Source: Pseudochelatococcus lubricantis
GTDB taxonomy: Bacteria; Pseudomonadota; Alphaproteobacteria; Rhizobiales; Beijerinckiaceae
Assembly (NCBI RefSeq): GCF_042432495.1
Contig: NZ_JBHLXC010000002.1
Coordinates: 1,240,001-1,304,000 of the forward strand
Length of the DNA: 64,000 bases
Reading direction: 5' to 3'
Part shown: positions 1 to 10,357 of the stretch, in pieces
Layout of the letters: each line of letters begins with the position of its first letter
How positions within the stretch are numbered: position 1 is the first letter of the stretch
Program-made: the position numbers and the translations under genes
Notes under the pieces: model-generated
What the model was told of the DNA's origin: nothing
Databases searched by the model: none
The model's input: the letters and a program-made list of their open reading frames with translations, nothing else

Positions 1-2
1 TT

Positions 3-191
3 CCCATTCCGATGCTGGATGGCGGGCATCTGTTGTTCTATGCTATTGAGGCGGTGCGTGGCAGGCCCCTGAGCGAGGAAGCCCAGGAGATCGGCTTTCG
101 CATCGGTCTGGCGCTTGTCATGATATTGATGCTGTTCGTAACGTGGAACGACCTCTCCCACTTGGGTGGTCTGTTCAAGGCCGGCGGATGA
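3..191 (+). CDS. rseP: RIP metalloprotease RseP, C-terminal fragment
   Basis: The 5' end lies outside the window; 62 C-terminal codons are visible. The fragment opens with PIPMLDGGHLL, which carries the LDG motif that supplies the third zinc ligand (Asp) in site-2 proteases, and continues into a final hydrophobic segment (IGLALVMILMLFVTW) and a short tail. RseP is an inner-membrane metalloprotease that cleaves anti-sigma factors and signal-peptide remnants. Its position directly before bamA and the lpx genes is the usual alphaproteobacterial order and supports the call. Confidence 0.9.
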   Translation, partial: PIPMLDGGHLLFYAIEAVRGRPLSEEAQEIGFRIGLALVMILMLFVTWNDLSHLGGLFKAGG

Positions 192-249
192 GGGCGTGAC
201 CGGAAGGCAACGGCCTTTCGGGAAATGACCCGGCGGGACAGACGGGCGT

Positions 250-277
250 TTGCACGAGCGTGCTTTATCTGTAGAAG
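250..277 (+). promoter_or_regulatory. candidate promoter for bamA
   Basis: TTGCAC (250-255) and TAGAAG (272-277) are separated by 16 bases in the 158-bp gap between rseP and bamA. It is a visual consensus match only; read-through from rseP is equally possible. Confidence 0.25.
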
Positions 278-349
278 CGTGTAGTCATAGGACTTCCATA
301 GGCCGGCGTTTAGCCTGGCCCATAGAGCGTGAGTGAAGGGCGGCACCTG

Positions 350-2683
350 ATGACGCGGAGAACGACCAACAGCCGGTATGCGGCACTGACGGGGGTATCG
401 ACCTGCCTCCTGGCGCTGGCGATGACCGTCGGACCGATGAATCAGGCGAATGCGCAGGCCGGTGCATCGCCGGCGGGCGCGGCTCATTCCCGCGCGGCGC
501 AGGGCGAGCGGATCAACCGCGTGGTTTTCGAGGGCAACAAGAAGCTCAACAAGGACCAGCTCGGCGGCGTCGTCACCGTCCAGGCCAATAACCCCTACAA
601 TCAGGCGACGGTCAACGCCGATGTCGAGCGCATCCGGGATGCGTACCGGCGCTCCGGCCGCTCCCTCGCGTCGGTCACGGCGCGAGCGGTGCCGCTGCCC
701 AACGGCACCGTCGACGTGGTCTTCACGGTCAACGAGGGCGACAAGACCGGCGTGAAGGAAATCAACTTCGTCGGCAACAATGCCTTTTCGTCCTATCGGC
801 TGCGCAACCTCATGTCGACGACGGAGTCCAACTTCCTGTCGTGGCTGAAGTCGTCGGACGTCTACGATCCGGTGCGTATCGCCTCGGATGAGGATACCAT
901 CCGCCGCTACTACCTGCGCAACGGCTATGCCGATTTCCAGATTCTCTCGACGGACGTCGTGTTCGACGAGCAGCGGGGGGGCTATGTCGTCACCATGACG
1001 GTGTCGGAAGGGCAGCGCTACCGCATCAGCGACGTGAACGTCGATTCGCGCGTGGCGAACGTGTCGTCCGAACAGCTCCAGCCGCTGGTGCGCACCCGCG
1101 CCGGCGACGTCTATGACGTCGAGGCCGTGGAAAAATCGCTTGAGCGAATCACCAACGAGATCAGCGGCGAGGGCAATCCCTTCGTGCAGGTCCGTCCCAC
1201 CGGGCTGCGCAACCCGGAGGCGGGCACCGTCTCCCTGCAATACGTGGTCGATGACGGTCCGCACCTCTACATCGAGCGGATCAACGTGCGCGGCAACAGC
1301 CGCACGCGCGATTACGTGGTGCGCCGCGAGTTCGATATCGGCGAAGGCGATGCCTATAACAAGGTCCTGATCGACCGCGCGGAGCGGCGGCTCAACAACC
1401 TCGGCCACTTCAAGGCCGTGCGCATCACCAGTGAGCCGGGATCGACGCCCGACCGCGTGGTCGTCAACGTGGATGTCGAGGATCAGTCCACTGGCCAGTT
1501 CTCGGTTTCAGGCGGCTACTCGACGTCGGACGGCTTCATCGGCGAAGTGGCGGTCTCCGAATCGAACTTCCTCGGCCGCGGCCAGTTCGTGCGGCTTGCC
1601 GGCTCCTGGGGTCAGTATTCGCAGGGCGTGGATTTCTCGTTCACCGAGCCCTACTTCCTCGGCCAGCGCATGGCGTTCGGCTTCGATGTGTTCTCGAAGT
1701 ACTCGGACAACAGCCGCTACTCCCGCTATGAGGACCGCGTGACGGGTGGCCAGCTCCGTCTCGGCCTGCCGATCGACGAGGCGACGACGCTGACGCTGCG
1801 CTACTCGCTTTATCAGTCGCGCATCAAGGTGCCGAATACGTGGCGCGATCCGTATGGCGACTGTTCCGCGCCGCTGCCCGGCTACACCGCGCTCAACCCG
1901 GACGGCAGCGCCACCTACCCGAATTGTACGTGGGACGGCGAGGCGTCGCTGGCGATCAAGGAAGCCGCCGGCACGAACCTGACGTCGCTCGTGGGCGCGA
2001 CGTTGACCTACAACACGCTCGACAACACGCGCAACCCGACATCGGGCCTCTATGCCGAGTTCAAGCCTGATATCGCGGGTCTCGGCGGCGATTCGCGCTT
2101 CATCCGCGCCTCCGTCGACGCGCGCTACTATCGTGAACTGTTCGATGAGGTCGTCGGCTTCGTCCGCGTCCAGGGCGGCCATATCCGTTCCTTCGGTGGC
2201 AAGGACCTGCGTATCGTCGACAACTACTTCCTCGGACCGTCGCTGGTGCGCGGCTTCGCGCCGTCCGGTATCGGTCCGCGCGACATGTCGGGCGACTTCC
2301 AGAACAACGCGCTCGGCGGCACCACCTATTTCGGTGGCACGCTCGAAGTGCAGTTCCCGATTTTCGGCCTGCCGCGCGAACTGGGCCTGAAGGGCGCGGT
2401 GTTCGCCGATGCGGGCACGCTGTTCGGCTACGAGGGCCAGAAAGACTTCTCGGCGAGCCTCGGCGTGCCGACGAACTGCGCCGGCTTCCCCGGCTACTCG
2501 GCCAGCCGTCAGCCGACCTGCGTGAACGTGCAGGACGACAAGAAAATCCGCTCGTCGGTGGGCGTGAGCTTGCTGTGGGCCTCGCCGCTCGGCCCGCTGC
2601 GTTTCGATTACGCCTTCGTGCTCTCCAAGGTGCGTGGCGACCAGACGCAGGCGTTCCGCTTCTCGGGCGGCACGAGCTTCTGA
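350..2683 (+). CDS. bamA: outer membrane protein assembly factor BamA
   Basis: BamA is the beta-barrel core of the BAM complex, which folds and inserts outer-membrane proteins. The protein (777 aa) has a signal peptide ending near NQANAQA, then POTRA repeats (starting about INRVVFEGNKKL, KEINFVGNNAF, YRISDVNVDS and YIERINVRGN), then a C-terminal barrel with FLGPSLVRGF (the VRGF/Y barrel motif) and a terminal aromatic residue (GGTSF), as expected for an outer-membrane barrel. The ATG at 350 has an AAGGG-type ribosome site upstream. An in-frame GTG at 329 would add seven residues before the signal peptide and is less likely. It sits between rseP and lpxD and is followed by an intrinsic terminator. 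Confidence 0.95.
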   Translation: MTRRTTNSRYAALTGVSTCLLALAMTVGPMNQANAQAGASPAGAAHSRAAQGERINRVVFEGNKKLNKDQLGGVVTVQANNPYNQATVNADVERIRDAYRRSGRSLASVTARAVPLPNGTVDVVFTVNEGDKTGVKEINFVGNNAFSSYRLRNLMSTTESNFLSWLKSSDVYDPVRIASDEDTIRRYYLRNGYADFQILSTDVVFDEQRGGYVVTMTVSEGQRYRISDVNVDSRVANVSSEQLQPLVRTRAGDVYDVEAVEKSLERITNEISGEGNPFVQVRPTGLRNPEAGTVSLQYVVDDGPHLYIERINVRGNSRTRDYVVRREFDIGEGDAYNKVLIDRAERRLNNLGHFKAVRITSEPGSTPDRVVVNVDVEDQSTGQFSVSGGYSTSDGFIGEVAVSESNFLGRGQFVRLAGSWGQYSQGVDFSFTEPYFLGQRMAFGFDVFSKYSDNSRYSRYEDRVTGGQLRLGLPIDEATTLTLRYSLYQSRIKVPNTWRDPYGDCSAPLPGYTALNPDGSATYPNCTWDGEASLAIKEAAGTNLTSLVGATLTYNTLDNTRNPTSGLYAEFKPDIAGLGGDSRFIRASVDARYYRELFDEVVGFVRVQGGHIRSFGGKDLRIVDNYFLGPSLVRGFAPSGIGPRDMSGDFQNNALGGTTYFGGTLEVQFPIFGLPRELGLKGAVFADAGTLFGYEGQKDFSASLGVPTNCAGFPGYSASRQPTCVNVQDDKKIRSSVGVSLLWASPLGPLRFDYAFVLSKVRGDQTQAFRFSGGTSF

Positions 2684-2712
2684 TCCCGGTTTCCGGCGCG
2701 CGATCCACCGCG

Positions 2713-2730
2713 TTTCGGCCGGAGCCGAAA
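2713..2730 (+). other. GC hairpin after bamA
   Basis: TTTCGGC and GCCGAAA form a 7-bp stem closed by a four-base loop (CGGA). It lies 10 bases before the terminator hairpin at 2740, so the two form a tandem hairpin pair at the bamA 3' end. Confidence 0.4.
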
Positions 2731-2739
2731 GGGAATGTC

Positions 2740-2769
2740 GGGACGGCCTTGCGCCGTCCCTGTTTTTTT
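2740..2769 (+). terminator. intrinsic terminator between bamA and lpxD
   Basis: An 8-bp stem (GGGACGGC/GCCGTCCC, loop CTTGC) is followed by TG and seven T residues. It is a textbook rho-independent terminator 15 bases before the lpxD start, so lpxD expression should depend on read-through or a separate promoter. Confidence 0.75.
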
Positions 2770-2784
2770 GCGACACGGGCAGCC

Positions 2785-3879
2785 ATGAGTAATCCAGTCT
2801 TCTTTCCCGGCGGCGCTTCCGTATCTCTCGACGATATCGCGGCGTTGGCGGGGATATCGTTGCCCGAAGGCGCTGACGGCAGTCGGACGTTCGCCACGGT
2901 GGCGCCGCTGGAAACGGCGGGCCCGGGCGACCTGGCCTATATGGACAACCCGCGTTACGGCGATGCGCTCGCGGCAACGGCGGCCGGCGCGTGCCTCGTG
3001 TCGCAGCGCTATGCGGACAGGGTGCCGGCGGGAACCGTTGCGCTGATCACGCGCGAGCCTTATCGGGTCTTCGCGCAGGTGCTGGCGCGGCTCTATCCCG
3101 CAGCGGTGCGGCCGCAGGCGCTGTTCTCCGCGACCGGCGTCTCGCCGGGGGCGGTGGTGCATCCCGATGCGCGGCTCGAAAGCGGCGTGGCGGTCGACCC
3201 GGGCGCCGTCATCGGGGCGGGGGCGGAAATCGGCAGCGGCACGCTGATCGGCGCCAATGCGGTGATCGGCACGGGCGTGCGCATCGGCCGTGACTGCGCC
3301 ATCGGCGCGGGCGCGGTGCTGTCCCACACGCTCGTGGGCAACCGGGTGATCGTGCACCCGGGCGCGAGCATCGGGCAGGACGGTTTCGGCTTCGCCATGA
3401 GCGCCCGCGGCCATCTCAAGGTGCCGCAGGTCGGACGGGTGATCATCCAGGACGATGTCGAGATCGGCGCCAATACCACCATCGACCGGGGGGCGAGCCG
3501 CGATACCATCATCGGCGAGGGCACGAAGATCGATAACCTCGTGCAGATCGGGCACAACGTCGTCATCGGCCGCCATTGCGTGATCGTTGCCCACGTGGGC
3601 ATTTCGGGCAGCACGACGCTCGGCGATTTCGTCGTGATGGGCGGACAGTCGGGCTCCGTCGGCCATGTCCACATCGGCAGCGGCGCCCAGGTGGCGGCGG
3701 GTACCGGCATCACGACGGACATTCCCCCCGGCGCGGTATGGGGCGGAGCGCCCGCGAGGCCGATCAAGGACTGGCTGCGTGAGGTCGCGTGGCTGAAGCG
3801 CATGGTGGCAGGCCGCCACGCGAACCGCCGGCAAGAGGGCCGGCAGGACGGAAAGGATGACGGCGGCGCTCCGGTCTGA
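2785..3879 (+). CDS. lpxD: UDP-3-O-(3-hydroxymyristoyl)glucosamine N-acyltransferase LpxD
   Basis: LpxD adds the second (N-linked) hydroxyacyl chain to UDP-3-O-acyl-glucosamine in lipid A synthesis, in the cytoplasm. The 364-aa protein has an N-terminal uridine-binding domain (first about 100 residues, with YMDNPRYGDAL) and then a long left-handed beta-helix of hexapeptide repeats (VIGAGAEIGSGTLIGANAVIG and similar, about residues 120-330), including QIGHNVVIG, where the family's catalytic histidine is found. The ATG at 2785 directly precedes the family N terminus (MSNPVFFPGG); longer in-frame extensions run back into bamA. First gene of the compact lpxD-fabZ-lpxA-lpxI-lpxB group. Confidence 0.95.
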   Translation: MSNPVFFPGGASVSLDDIAALAGISLPEGADGSRTFATVAPLETAGPGDLAYMDNPRYGDALAATAAGACLVSQRYADRVPAGTVALITREPYRVFAQVLARLYPAAVRPQALFSATGVSPGAVVHPDARLESGVAVDPGAVIGAGAEIGSGTLIGANAVIGTGVRIGRDCAIGAGAVLSHTLVGNRVIVHPGASIGQDGFGFAMSARGHLKVPQVGRVIIQDDVEIGANTTIDRGASRDTIIGEGTKIDNLVQIGHNVVIGRHCVIVAHVGISGSTTLGDFVVMGGQSGSVGHVHIGSGAQVAAGTGITTDIPPGAVWGGAPARPIKDWLREVAWLKRMVAGRHANRRQEGRQDGKDDGGAPV

Positions 3880-3957
3880 AGCATCCGCCAGAGTGATATT
3901 GGAACGACGATCCGGTCCCGACACGCGGCGGAGCCGGATCCAGGGAGCGTAACCTAC

Positions 3958-4422
<465 letters not shown>

Positions 4423-4436
4423 ACGGGACAGCCATC

Positions 4437-5252
4437 ATGACCAGCGCGGCGACTGCCATCATCCATCCGAACGCGGTTGTGGAAGAGGGGGCGCGCATCG
4501 GCGAGGGCGTGCGTATCGGCCCCTTCTGCGTCGTCGGCCGCGAGGTGGAACTCGGCGAGGCGTGCGAACTTGTCAGCCACGTGGTGGTCGCCGGGCGCAC
4601 GCGGATCGGTGCGCGCACGAGGCTGTTTCCATTCGCCTCCATCGGCCACCAGCCGCAGGATCTCAAGTATCACGGCGAACCGTCGACGCTGTCGATCGGG
4701 AGCGACTGCCTGATCCGCGAAGGCGTGACCATCAATCCCGGCACCGAAGGCGGTGGCATGGAGACGGTGATCGGCGACCGCTGCGCCTTCCTCGCCAATT
4801 CCCATGTCGGACACGACTGCCGTGTCGGCAGCAACGTCGTGCTATCGAATAACGTCATGCTGGCCGGCCATGTGACGGTGGGCGACCATGTGATCATCGG
4901 CGGCGGCGCGGCGGTGATCCAGTTCGCGCGCGTCGGCGCGCACGCCTTCATCGGCGGGCTTTCGGGGCTGGAGAACGATCTCATTCCCTACGGCATGGCC
5001 CTTGGCAACCGCGCCTATCTCGGCGGGCTCAACATCGTCGGCCTGCAGCGCCGCGGCTTCTCGCGCGAGGAAATCCATACGCTGCGGCGCGCGTATCGGG
5101 CGCTGTTCGCAGACGAGGGCACGCTGCTGGAGCGCGTCGAGGACGTTGCTGCGGCCTTTCCCGACGCGCCGCTGGTCAGCGAGGTGCTGTCGTTCATCCG
5201 CGCCTCCGGCAAGCGCTCGATCTGCGTGCCGAGGGAGGAGCGCGGCGGATGA
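4437..5252 (+). CDS. lpxA: UDP-N-acetylglucosamine O-acyltransferase LpxA
   Basis: LpxA catalyses the first step of lipid A synthesis, transferring a 3-hydroxyacyl chain from ACP to the 3-OH of UDP-GlcNAc. The 271-aa protein begins IIHPNAVVEEGARIGEGVRIG and is mostly hexapeptide-repeat beta-helix. HVGHDCRVG carries the catalytic His region, and a C-terminal helical domain (GLQRRGFSREEIHTLRRAYR) follows. It starts 14 bases after the fabZ stop, and its stop overlaps lpxI by four bases (ATGA), indicating translational coupling. Confidence 0.96.
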   Translation: MTSAATAIIHPNAVVEEGARIGEGVRIGPFCVVGREVELGEACELVSHVVVAGRTRIGARTRLFPFASIGHQPQDLKYHGEPSTLSIGSDCLIREGVTINPGTEGGGMETVIGDRCAFLANSHVGHDCRVGSNVVLSNNVMLAGHVTVGDHVIIGGGAAVIQFARVGAHAFIGGLSGLENDLIPYGMALGNRAYLGGLNIVGLQRRGFSREEIHTLRRAYRALFADEGTLLERVEDVAAAFPDAPLVSEVLSFIRASGKRSICVPREERGG

Positions 5253-6127
5253 CGGGCAGCGCGCGGCCCATCGCCATTCTGGCGGGCGGCGGCGCATTGC
5301 CCGGCGCGCTGGCGGATGCGCTCGGCAAACGCGGTGAGGATATCCGCATCCTCGCCTTTCGCGGTTTCGTCGACGGCAGCCTTCGGCGCCGCGCCGATGC
5401 CGCCACGGACCTGCTCGACGTGAAAAGGACACTCGCCACGCTTGCGGCGTGGCATCCCGCCTGCGTGGTGCTGGCGGGACCGGTGAATCGCCCGCAGCCC
5501 TCGGCCGTGCTGAGTGCGTTGGCAGCCTATCGCAACCGGCGCGAACTCGCGGCGCTGATGGCGCTGGGCGACGACGGCCTGCTCGGGGGCGTCGTCAGGC
5601 TGCTGGAGGAGCACGGCCATCGTGTCGAAGGCGTCGACAGCGTGGCGCCGGAGCTGCTGGGCACAGCGGGCCTGCGCAGCCGGGTGCAGCCCGATGCGGC
5701 GAACCTTCGTTCCATTGGTATCGGCCTGGATCTGTTGCGCACGGTCTCGCGCTTCGACGCCGGGCAGGCAGCGGTGATCGGCGGGCGGCGCGTCATCGCG
5801 CTGGAAGGGCCGGAGGGCACCGACGCCATGCTGCGGCGGGTGCGCTTCATGCGCTTTACGCGGCGGTGGAAGGCGGAGAACCGGGGCGTGCTGGTGAAGA
5901 CCACGAAGGAAGGGCAGGACTTCCGCGTCGATCTGCCGGCCATCGGGCCGCGCACGATGGTGCTGGCGGCGAAGGCGGGCCTCGACGGCGTGGCCTACGG
6001 CGCCGGACGCACGCTTGTCATCAACGAGGCGGACATGTTGCGTGAGGCCGACCGGCGCGGATTGTTCGTCATCGGCATTCCTCCGGATGAAGCGGGAGCG
6101 GCGCATGACGGACAGAGTGGCGAATAA
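5249..6127 (+). CDS. lpxI: UDP-2,3-diacylglucosamine pyrophosphatase LpxI
   Basis: LpxI hydrolyses UDP-2,3-diacylglucosamine to 2,3-diacylglucosamine-1-phosphate. It is the alphaproteobacterial substitute for the unrelated metallophosphatase LpxH. The 292-aa protein has the DUF1009 architecture: an N-terminal domain beginning IAILAGGGALPGALADAL and a C-terminal domain with VIGGRRVIALEGPEGTDAML and VLVKTTKEGQDFRVDLPAIGP. It overlaps lpxA by four bases, and its 3' end overlaps the lpxB start. No LpxH-like gene is visible in the window, consistent with LpxI serving this step. Confidence 0.93.
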   Translation: MTGSARPIAILAGGGALPGALADALGKRGEDIRILAFRGFVDGSLRRRADAATDLLDVKRTLATLAAWHPACVVLAGPVNRPQPSAVLSALAAYRNRRELAALMALGDDGLLGGVVRLLEEHGHRVEGVDSVAPELLGTAGLRSRVQPDAANLRSIGIGLDLLRTVSRFDAGQAAVIGGRRVIALEGPEGTDAMLRRVRFMRFTRRWKAENRGVLVKTTKEGQDFRVDLPAIGPRTMVLAAKAGLDGVAYGAGRTLVINEADMLREADRRGLFVIGIPPDEAGAAHDGQSGE

Positions 6128-7310
6128 CCCGGCGGACGGCCTGCAGCGGGCCGGGAGGAAGCCGCCGCATGTATTCCTCGTCGCCGGCGAGGTCTCTGGC
6201 GATCATCTCGGCGCGGGGCTGATGCGCGCGTTGCGGGACGAGACGGGCGACGTGCGCTTTTCCGGCGTGGGCGGCGCGGCCATGGAAGGCGAGGGGCTGC
6301 AAAGCCTGTTCTCGCTGTCCGACATCGCGGTGATGGGCTTCGTGGCGGTGATCGCGCGCCTGCGCACCATCGTCGCGCGCGTGCATGCGACCGTCGATGC
6401 GGTGGTGGCGGCGCGTCCTGACGTGCTGGTGGTGATCGACAGCCCGGATTTTACCCACGCGGTGGCGAAACGGGTTCGCAAGCGGATGCCGGACCTGCCG
6501 ATCGTGGACTACGTCAGCCCGAGCGTGTGGGCGTGGCGGCCGGGCCGGGCACGCAAGATGCGGGCCTATGTCGATCATCTGCTGGCGCTGCTGCCCTTCG
6601 AGCCCGAGGCGCACGCGCGGCTGGGCGGGCCGCCCTGCAGCTATGTCGGGCACCCCTTGATCGAAAGGCGGGACGAGTTGCGGCCGGCGCCCGGCGAGCG
6701 GCCGCCGCTGGCGCAGGCGGAGCGCCTCAACGTGCTGGTGTTGCCCGGCAGCCGCCGGTCCGAGGTGACGCGCCTGCTGCCCGTGCTGGGGGAAACGCTC
6801 GCGCGTGTGGCGGCCGCATCGACACGGCCGCTGCGATTCGTTCTGCCGGCGGTGAGCCATGTCGCTCCCCTGATCCGGGAGGCCGTGGCCCAATGGCCGG
6901 TGCAACCGGAGATCGTGGAGGGCGAGGCAGCCAAGTTCGCGGCGTTCCGGCAGGCGCATGCGGCGCTCGCGGCGTCCGGCACCGTGACGCTGGAGCTGGC
7001 GCTCTCGGGCGTGCCGATGGTGGTCATCTACAAGGTGTCGCCGCTGGAGGCGCAGGTGCGGCATTTCCTCACTATCACCACGGTGACCTACGCGAATCTC
7101 ATTCTGGGGGAGCACGCGGTGCCCGAGCGGCTGCAGTGGGACTGCACGCCGGAGAAGCTGACGCAGACACTCCCGCCCCTGCTGGATGAAACGCCTGAGC
7201 GGCAGCGGCAGATCGAGGCGTTCTCGCGCCTTGAAGCGGCGATGGCGATCGACGCCGAATCGCCGAGCGCCAAGGCAGCGCGCATCGTGCTGGATCAGTT
7301 GCGGCGCTGA
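6105..7310 (+). CDS. lpxB: lipid-A-disaccharide synthase LpxB
   Basis: LpxB (glycosyltransferase family 19) joins UDP-2,3-diacylglucosamine and 2,3-diacylglucosamine-1-phosphate into the lipid A disaccharide at the inner membrane. The 401-aa protein shows VFLVAGEVSGDHLGAGL at the N terminus, SPSVWAWRPGRARKM, LVLPGSRRSEVTRLLP and SGTVTLELAL, all family signatures. Its start (ATG at 6105) lies inside the 3' end of lpxI, so the two are coupled. It ends the lipid A cluster; citrate synthase, a common next gene in related genomes, is absent here and an ABC importer follows. Confidence 0.95.
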   Translation: MTDRVANNPADGLQRAGRKPPHVFLVAGEVSGDHLGAGLMRALRDETGDVRFSGVGGAAMEGEGLQSLFSLSDIAVMGFVAVIARLRTIVARVHATVDAVVAARPDVLVVIDSPDFTHAVAKRVRKRMPDLPIVDYVSPSVWAWRPGRARKMRAYVDHLLALLPFEPEAHARLGGPPCSYVGHPLIERRDELRPAPGERPPLAQAERLNVLVLPGSRRSEVTRLLPVLGETLARVAAASTRPLRFVLPAVSHVAPLIREAVAQWPVQPEIVEGEAAKFAAFRQAHAALAASGTVTLELALSGVPMVVIYKVSPLEAQVRHFLTITTVTYANLILGEHAVPERLQWDCTPEKLTQTLPPLLDETPERQRQIEAFSRLEAAMAIDAESPSAKAARIVLDQLRR

Positions 7311-7371
7311 GCCGCGCCGGCCCGCCTTCCACATTATGCAGCGCAGTTTCATGCCGCCCGCTATCGGGAGA

Positions 7372-7400
7372 TTGACAGCGGCTGCTTTCCGCGTAATGCT
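7372..7400 (+). promoter_or_regulatory. candidate sigma-70-type promoter of the liv-type operon
   Basis: A perfect TTGACA (7372-7377) is followed after 17 bases by AATGCT (7395-7400, a weak -10). It lies in the AT-richer 240-bp gap before the first ABC gene; the remaining gap has no other feature I recognise. Confidence 0.35.
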
Positions 7401-7550
7401 CTCAGTGCATATCTAATGCATGATTTGCGAATGGCTTGGTTGCGCGCGCAATAATTTTCCGAGGGTAGCTTCAGGTTGCCGTGTAGAAACATTCGGTCAT
7501 CGTTGTCACAAAAATAACAATGTAAAAACAATATTCAGGGAGAACGCCGG

Positions 7551-8298
7551 ATGCGGGCCGAGGCTATTCTCGCAACACGCGATCTGACGATAGAATTCAA
7601 GGGTTTCAAGGCTGTCGACGGCGTTAATCTGAACATCGAACAGGGCACGATCCACGCGCTGATCGGCCCCAACGGAGCGGGTAAGACGACCTGCTTCAAC
7701 CTGTTGACGAAGTTCCTGACGCCCACGAAAGGGACGATTCTCTACAAGGGCCGCGATATCACGGCTTTGAAGCCGGCCGAGATTGCCCGGCTGGGCATCG
7801 TGCGCTCATTTCAGATCTCGGCGGTTTTCGCCCAGTTCACGGCGCTGGAGAACGTGCGCGTCGCCCTGCAGCGCAGGAGGGGCGATTCGTTCGATTTCTG
7901 GCGCTCGGAGCGCGTGCTGACCCGCTACGACCGGGAGGCGAGGGAGCTGCTGGAGGCGGTGGGCCTCGCGGATTACGCCTCGGTGCGGGCGGGCGAGCTG
8001 CCCTATGGCCGCAAGCGGGCGCTGGAGGTGGCGACGACGCTCGCGCTGGACCCCGCCATGCTGCTGCTGGACGAGCCGCTGGCCGGCATGGGGCACGAGG
8101 ATGTCGACCGCATGGCGGCGCTCATCCGCCACGTCTCGACCAACCGCACGATCCTGATGGTCGAGCACAATCTGTCGGTCGTCGCCTCGCTGTCGGACCG
8201 CATCACGGTGCTGGCGCGCGGCAAGGTGCTGGCGGAGGGAAGTTACGCCACGGTCTCCAGCGACGAGCGGGTGGTGGAAGCCTACATGGGGGGAATGC

Positions 8299-8306
<8 letters not shown>
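7551..8306 (+). CDS. livG: branched-chain amino-acid-type ABC transporter ATPase (LivG-like)
   Basis: One of two cytoplasmic ATPases that power a HAAT-family (LivFGHMJ-type) importer. The 251-aa protein has Walker A GPNGAGKT (about residues 38-45), a signature segment ELPYGRKRALEVA in place of LSGGQ (LxYG forms are normal in LivG), Walker B AMLLLDEP and the H-loop MVEHN. The extra length after the Q-loop (RRRGDSFDFWRS) is typical of LivG. A good ribosome site (CAGGGAG) precedes the ATG. It overlaps livF by eight bases. The substrate cannot be read from the ATPase. Confidence 0.88.
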
Positions 8307-9042
<736 letters not shown>

Positions 9043-9058
9043 GCGGGTGTGCGGCCTT

Positions 9059-9080
9059 TCCGGCCCGTGCGCGGGCCGGA
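9059..9080 (+). other. hairpin between livF-like and binding-protein genes
   Basis: TCCGGCCCG and CGGGCCGGA form a perfect 9-bp stem with a four-base loop (TGCG). No T tract follows (CAATAATAAC), so it is more likely an mRNA-stabilising or processing hairpin than an intrinsic terminator. Confidence 0.5.
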
Positions 9081-9137
9081 CAATAATAACGACAGATGTG
9101 TTTCACAGCCAGTTGAGGCGCAATTCAGGGGAAAACG

Positions 9138-10343
9138 ATGGGCATCAGGACATGGTTGCTGGCTACCACTTTCGCGATCGGCGCGATGGGCGCGGCGGAG
9201 GCGCAGGTTGCCGTAAAGCTCGGCGTGCTGAACGACCGCTCCGGCGTCTACGCGGATCTTTCGGGTGAGGGGTCGGTCGTTGCGGCGCAACTCGCCGTCG
9301 AGGATTTCAAGGCCAAGGAGAAGGGGATCGACGTCTCGATCATCTCCGCCGACCACCAGAACAAGCCGGACATCGGCTCCAACATCGCCCGCCAGTGGTA
9401 CGACCGGGACGGCGTTGACGTCATCCTCGACGTTCCGACCTCCTCCGTGGCGCTGGCGGTGTCGCAGATCACGCGCGAGAAGAACAGGATCCTGATCAAC
9501 TCGGGCGCGGGCGCGACGGACCTCACCGGCAAGCAGTGCTCGCCGAACACCATTCACTGGACCTACGACACCTACGCGCTCGGCTACGGCACCGGCACGG
9601 CGCTGGTGAAGCGCGGCGGGGATACGTGGTTCTTCCTCACGGCAGACTACGCCTTCGGTCACGCGCTGGAGCGCGATACGGCGGAAGTGGTGAAGAAGGC
9701 TGGTGGCAAGGTGCTGGGGCAGGTGCGCCATCCGTTCCCGGGCAGTGACTTCTCGTCGTTCCTGCTGCAGGCGCAGGCGTCCAAGGCCAAGGTCATCGGC
9801 CTTGCCAACGCGGGCGGCGACACCATCAACGCCATAAAGCAGGCATCGGAATTCGGCATCGTCGCCGGTGGCCAGACGCTCGCGGGCCTGCTCGTCTTCC
9901 TTTCCGACGTGCATGCGCTCGGCCTTGAGGCGGCGCAGGGGCTGGTACTGACGGAAGCCTTCTACTGGGACCAGAATGACGGCACCCGCGCGTGGTCCGA
10001 GCGCTTCGCGGCCCGCCACGGCGGCAGCAAGCCGACCATGGTGCACGCGGGCGTCTATGCGGGCACGCTGCATTACCTGAAGGCCGTCGAGGCGCTGAAG
10101 AGCAAGGACACGAAGGCCGTGCTGGAGTGGATGCGCGCCAACCCCTCCGAAGATCCGCTGTTCGGCAAGGGCGAGATTCGCGTCGACGGACGTCACGTGC
10201 ATGACATGTACCTGTTCGAGGTGAAGAAGCCGTCCGAGTCCAAGGGGCCGTGGGACTATTACAACCAGCTCTCGGTCATCTCGGCGGCGGAAGCTTTCCG
10301 GCCGCTCGACGCCGGCGGCTGCGAACTCGTCAAGAAGAGCTGA
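9138..10343 (+). CDS. ABC transporter substrate-binding protein (LivJ/LivK-like)
   Basis: Periplasmic solute-binding protein of the importer. The 401-aa precursor has a clear signal peptide (TWLLATTFAIGAMGAAEAQ, cleavage after AEA) and then VAVKLGVLNDRSGVYADLSGEGSVVAAQLAVEDF, the start of a type I periplasmic-binding fold (Peripla_BP_6). Further signatures include NSGAGATDLTGKQCSPN and TADYAFGHALERDTAEVVKKAGG. A ribosome site (AGGGGAAAACG) lies close to the ATG. It is bounded by hairpins on both sides, which fits higher expression of the binding protein than of the membrane subunits. The ligand is unknown: leucine-type amino acids, amides or other carboxylates are all used in this family. Confidence 0.85.
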   Translation: MGIRTWLLATTFAIGAMGAAEAQVAVKLGVLNDRSGVYADLSGEGSVVAAQLAVEDFKAKEKGIDVSIISADHQNKPDIGSNIARQWYDRDGVDVILDVPTSSVALAVSQITREKNRILINSGAGATDLTGKQCSPNTIHWTYDTYALGYGTGTALVKRGGDTWFFLTADYAFGHALERDTAEVVKKAGGKVLGQVRHPFPGSDFSSFLLQAQASKAKVIGLANAGGDTINAIKQASEFGIVAGGQTLAGLLVFLSDVHALGLEAAQGLVLTEAFYWDQNDGTRAWSERFAARHGGSKPTMVHAGVYAGTLHYLKAVEALKSKDTKAVLEWMRANPSEDPLFGKGEIRVDGRHVHDMYLFEVKKPSESKGPWDYYNQLSVISAAEAFRPLDAGGCELVKKS

Positions 10344-10357
10344 GACGCGGGAAAGCC

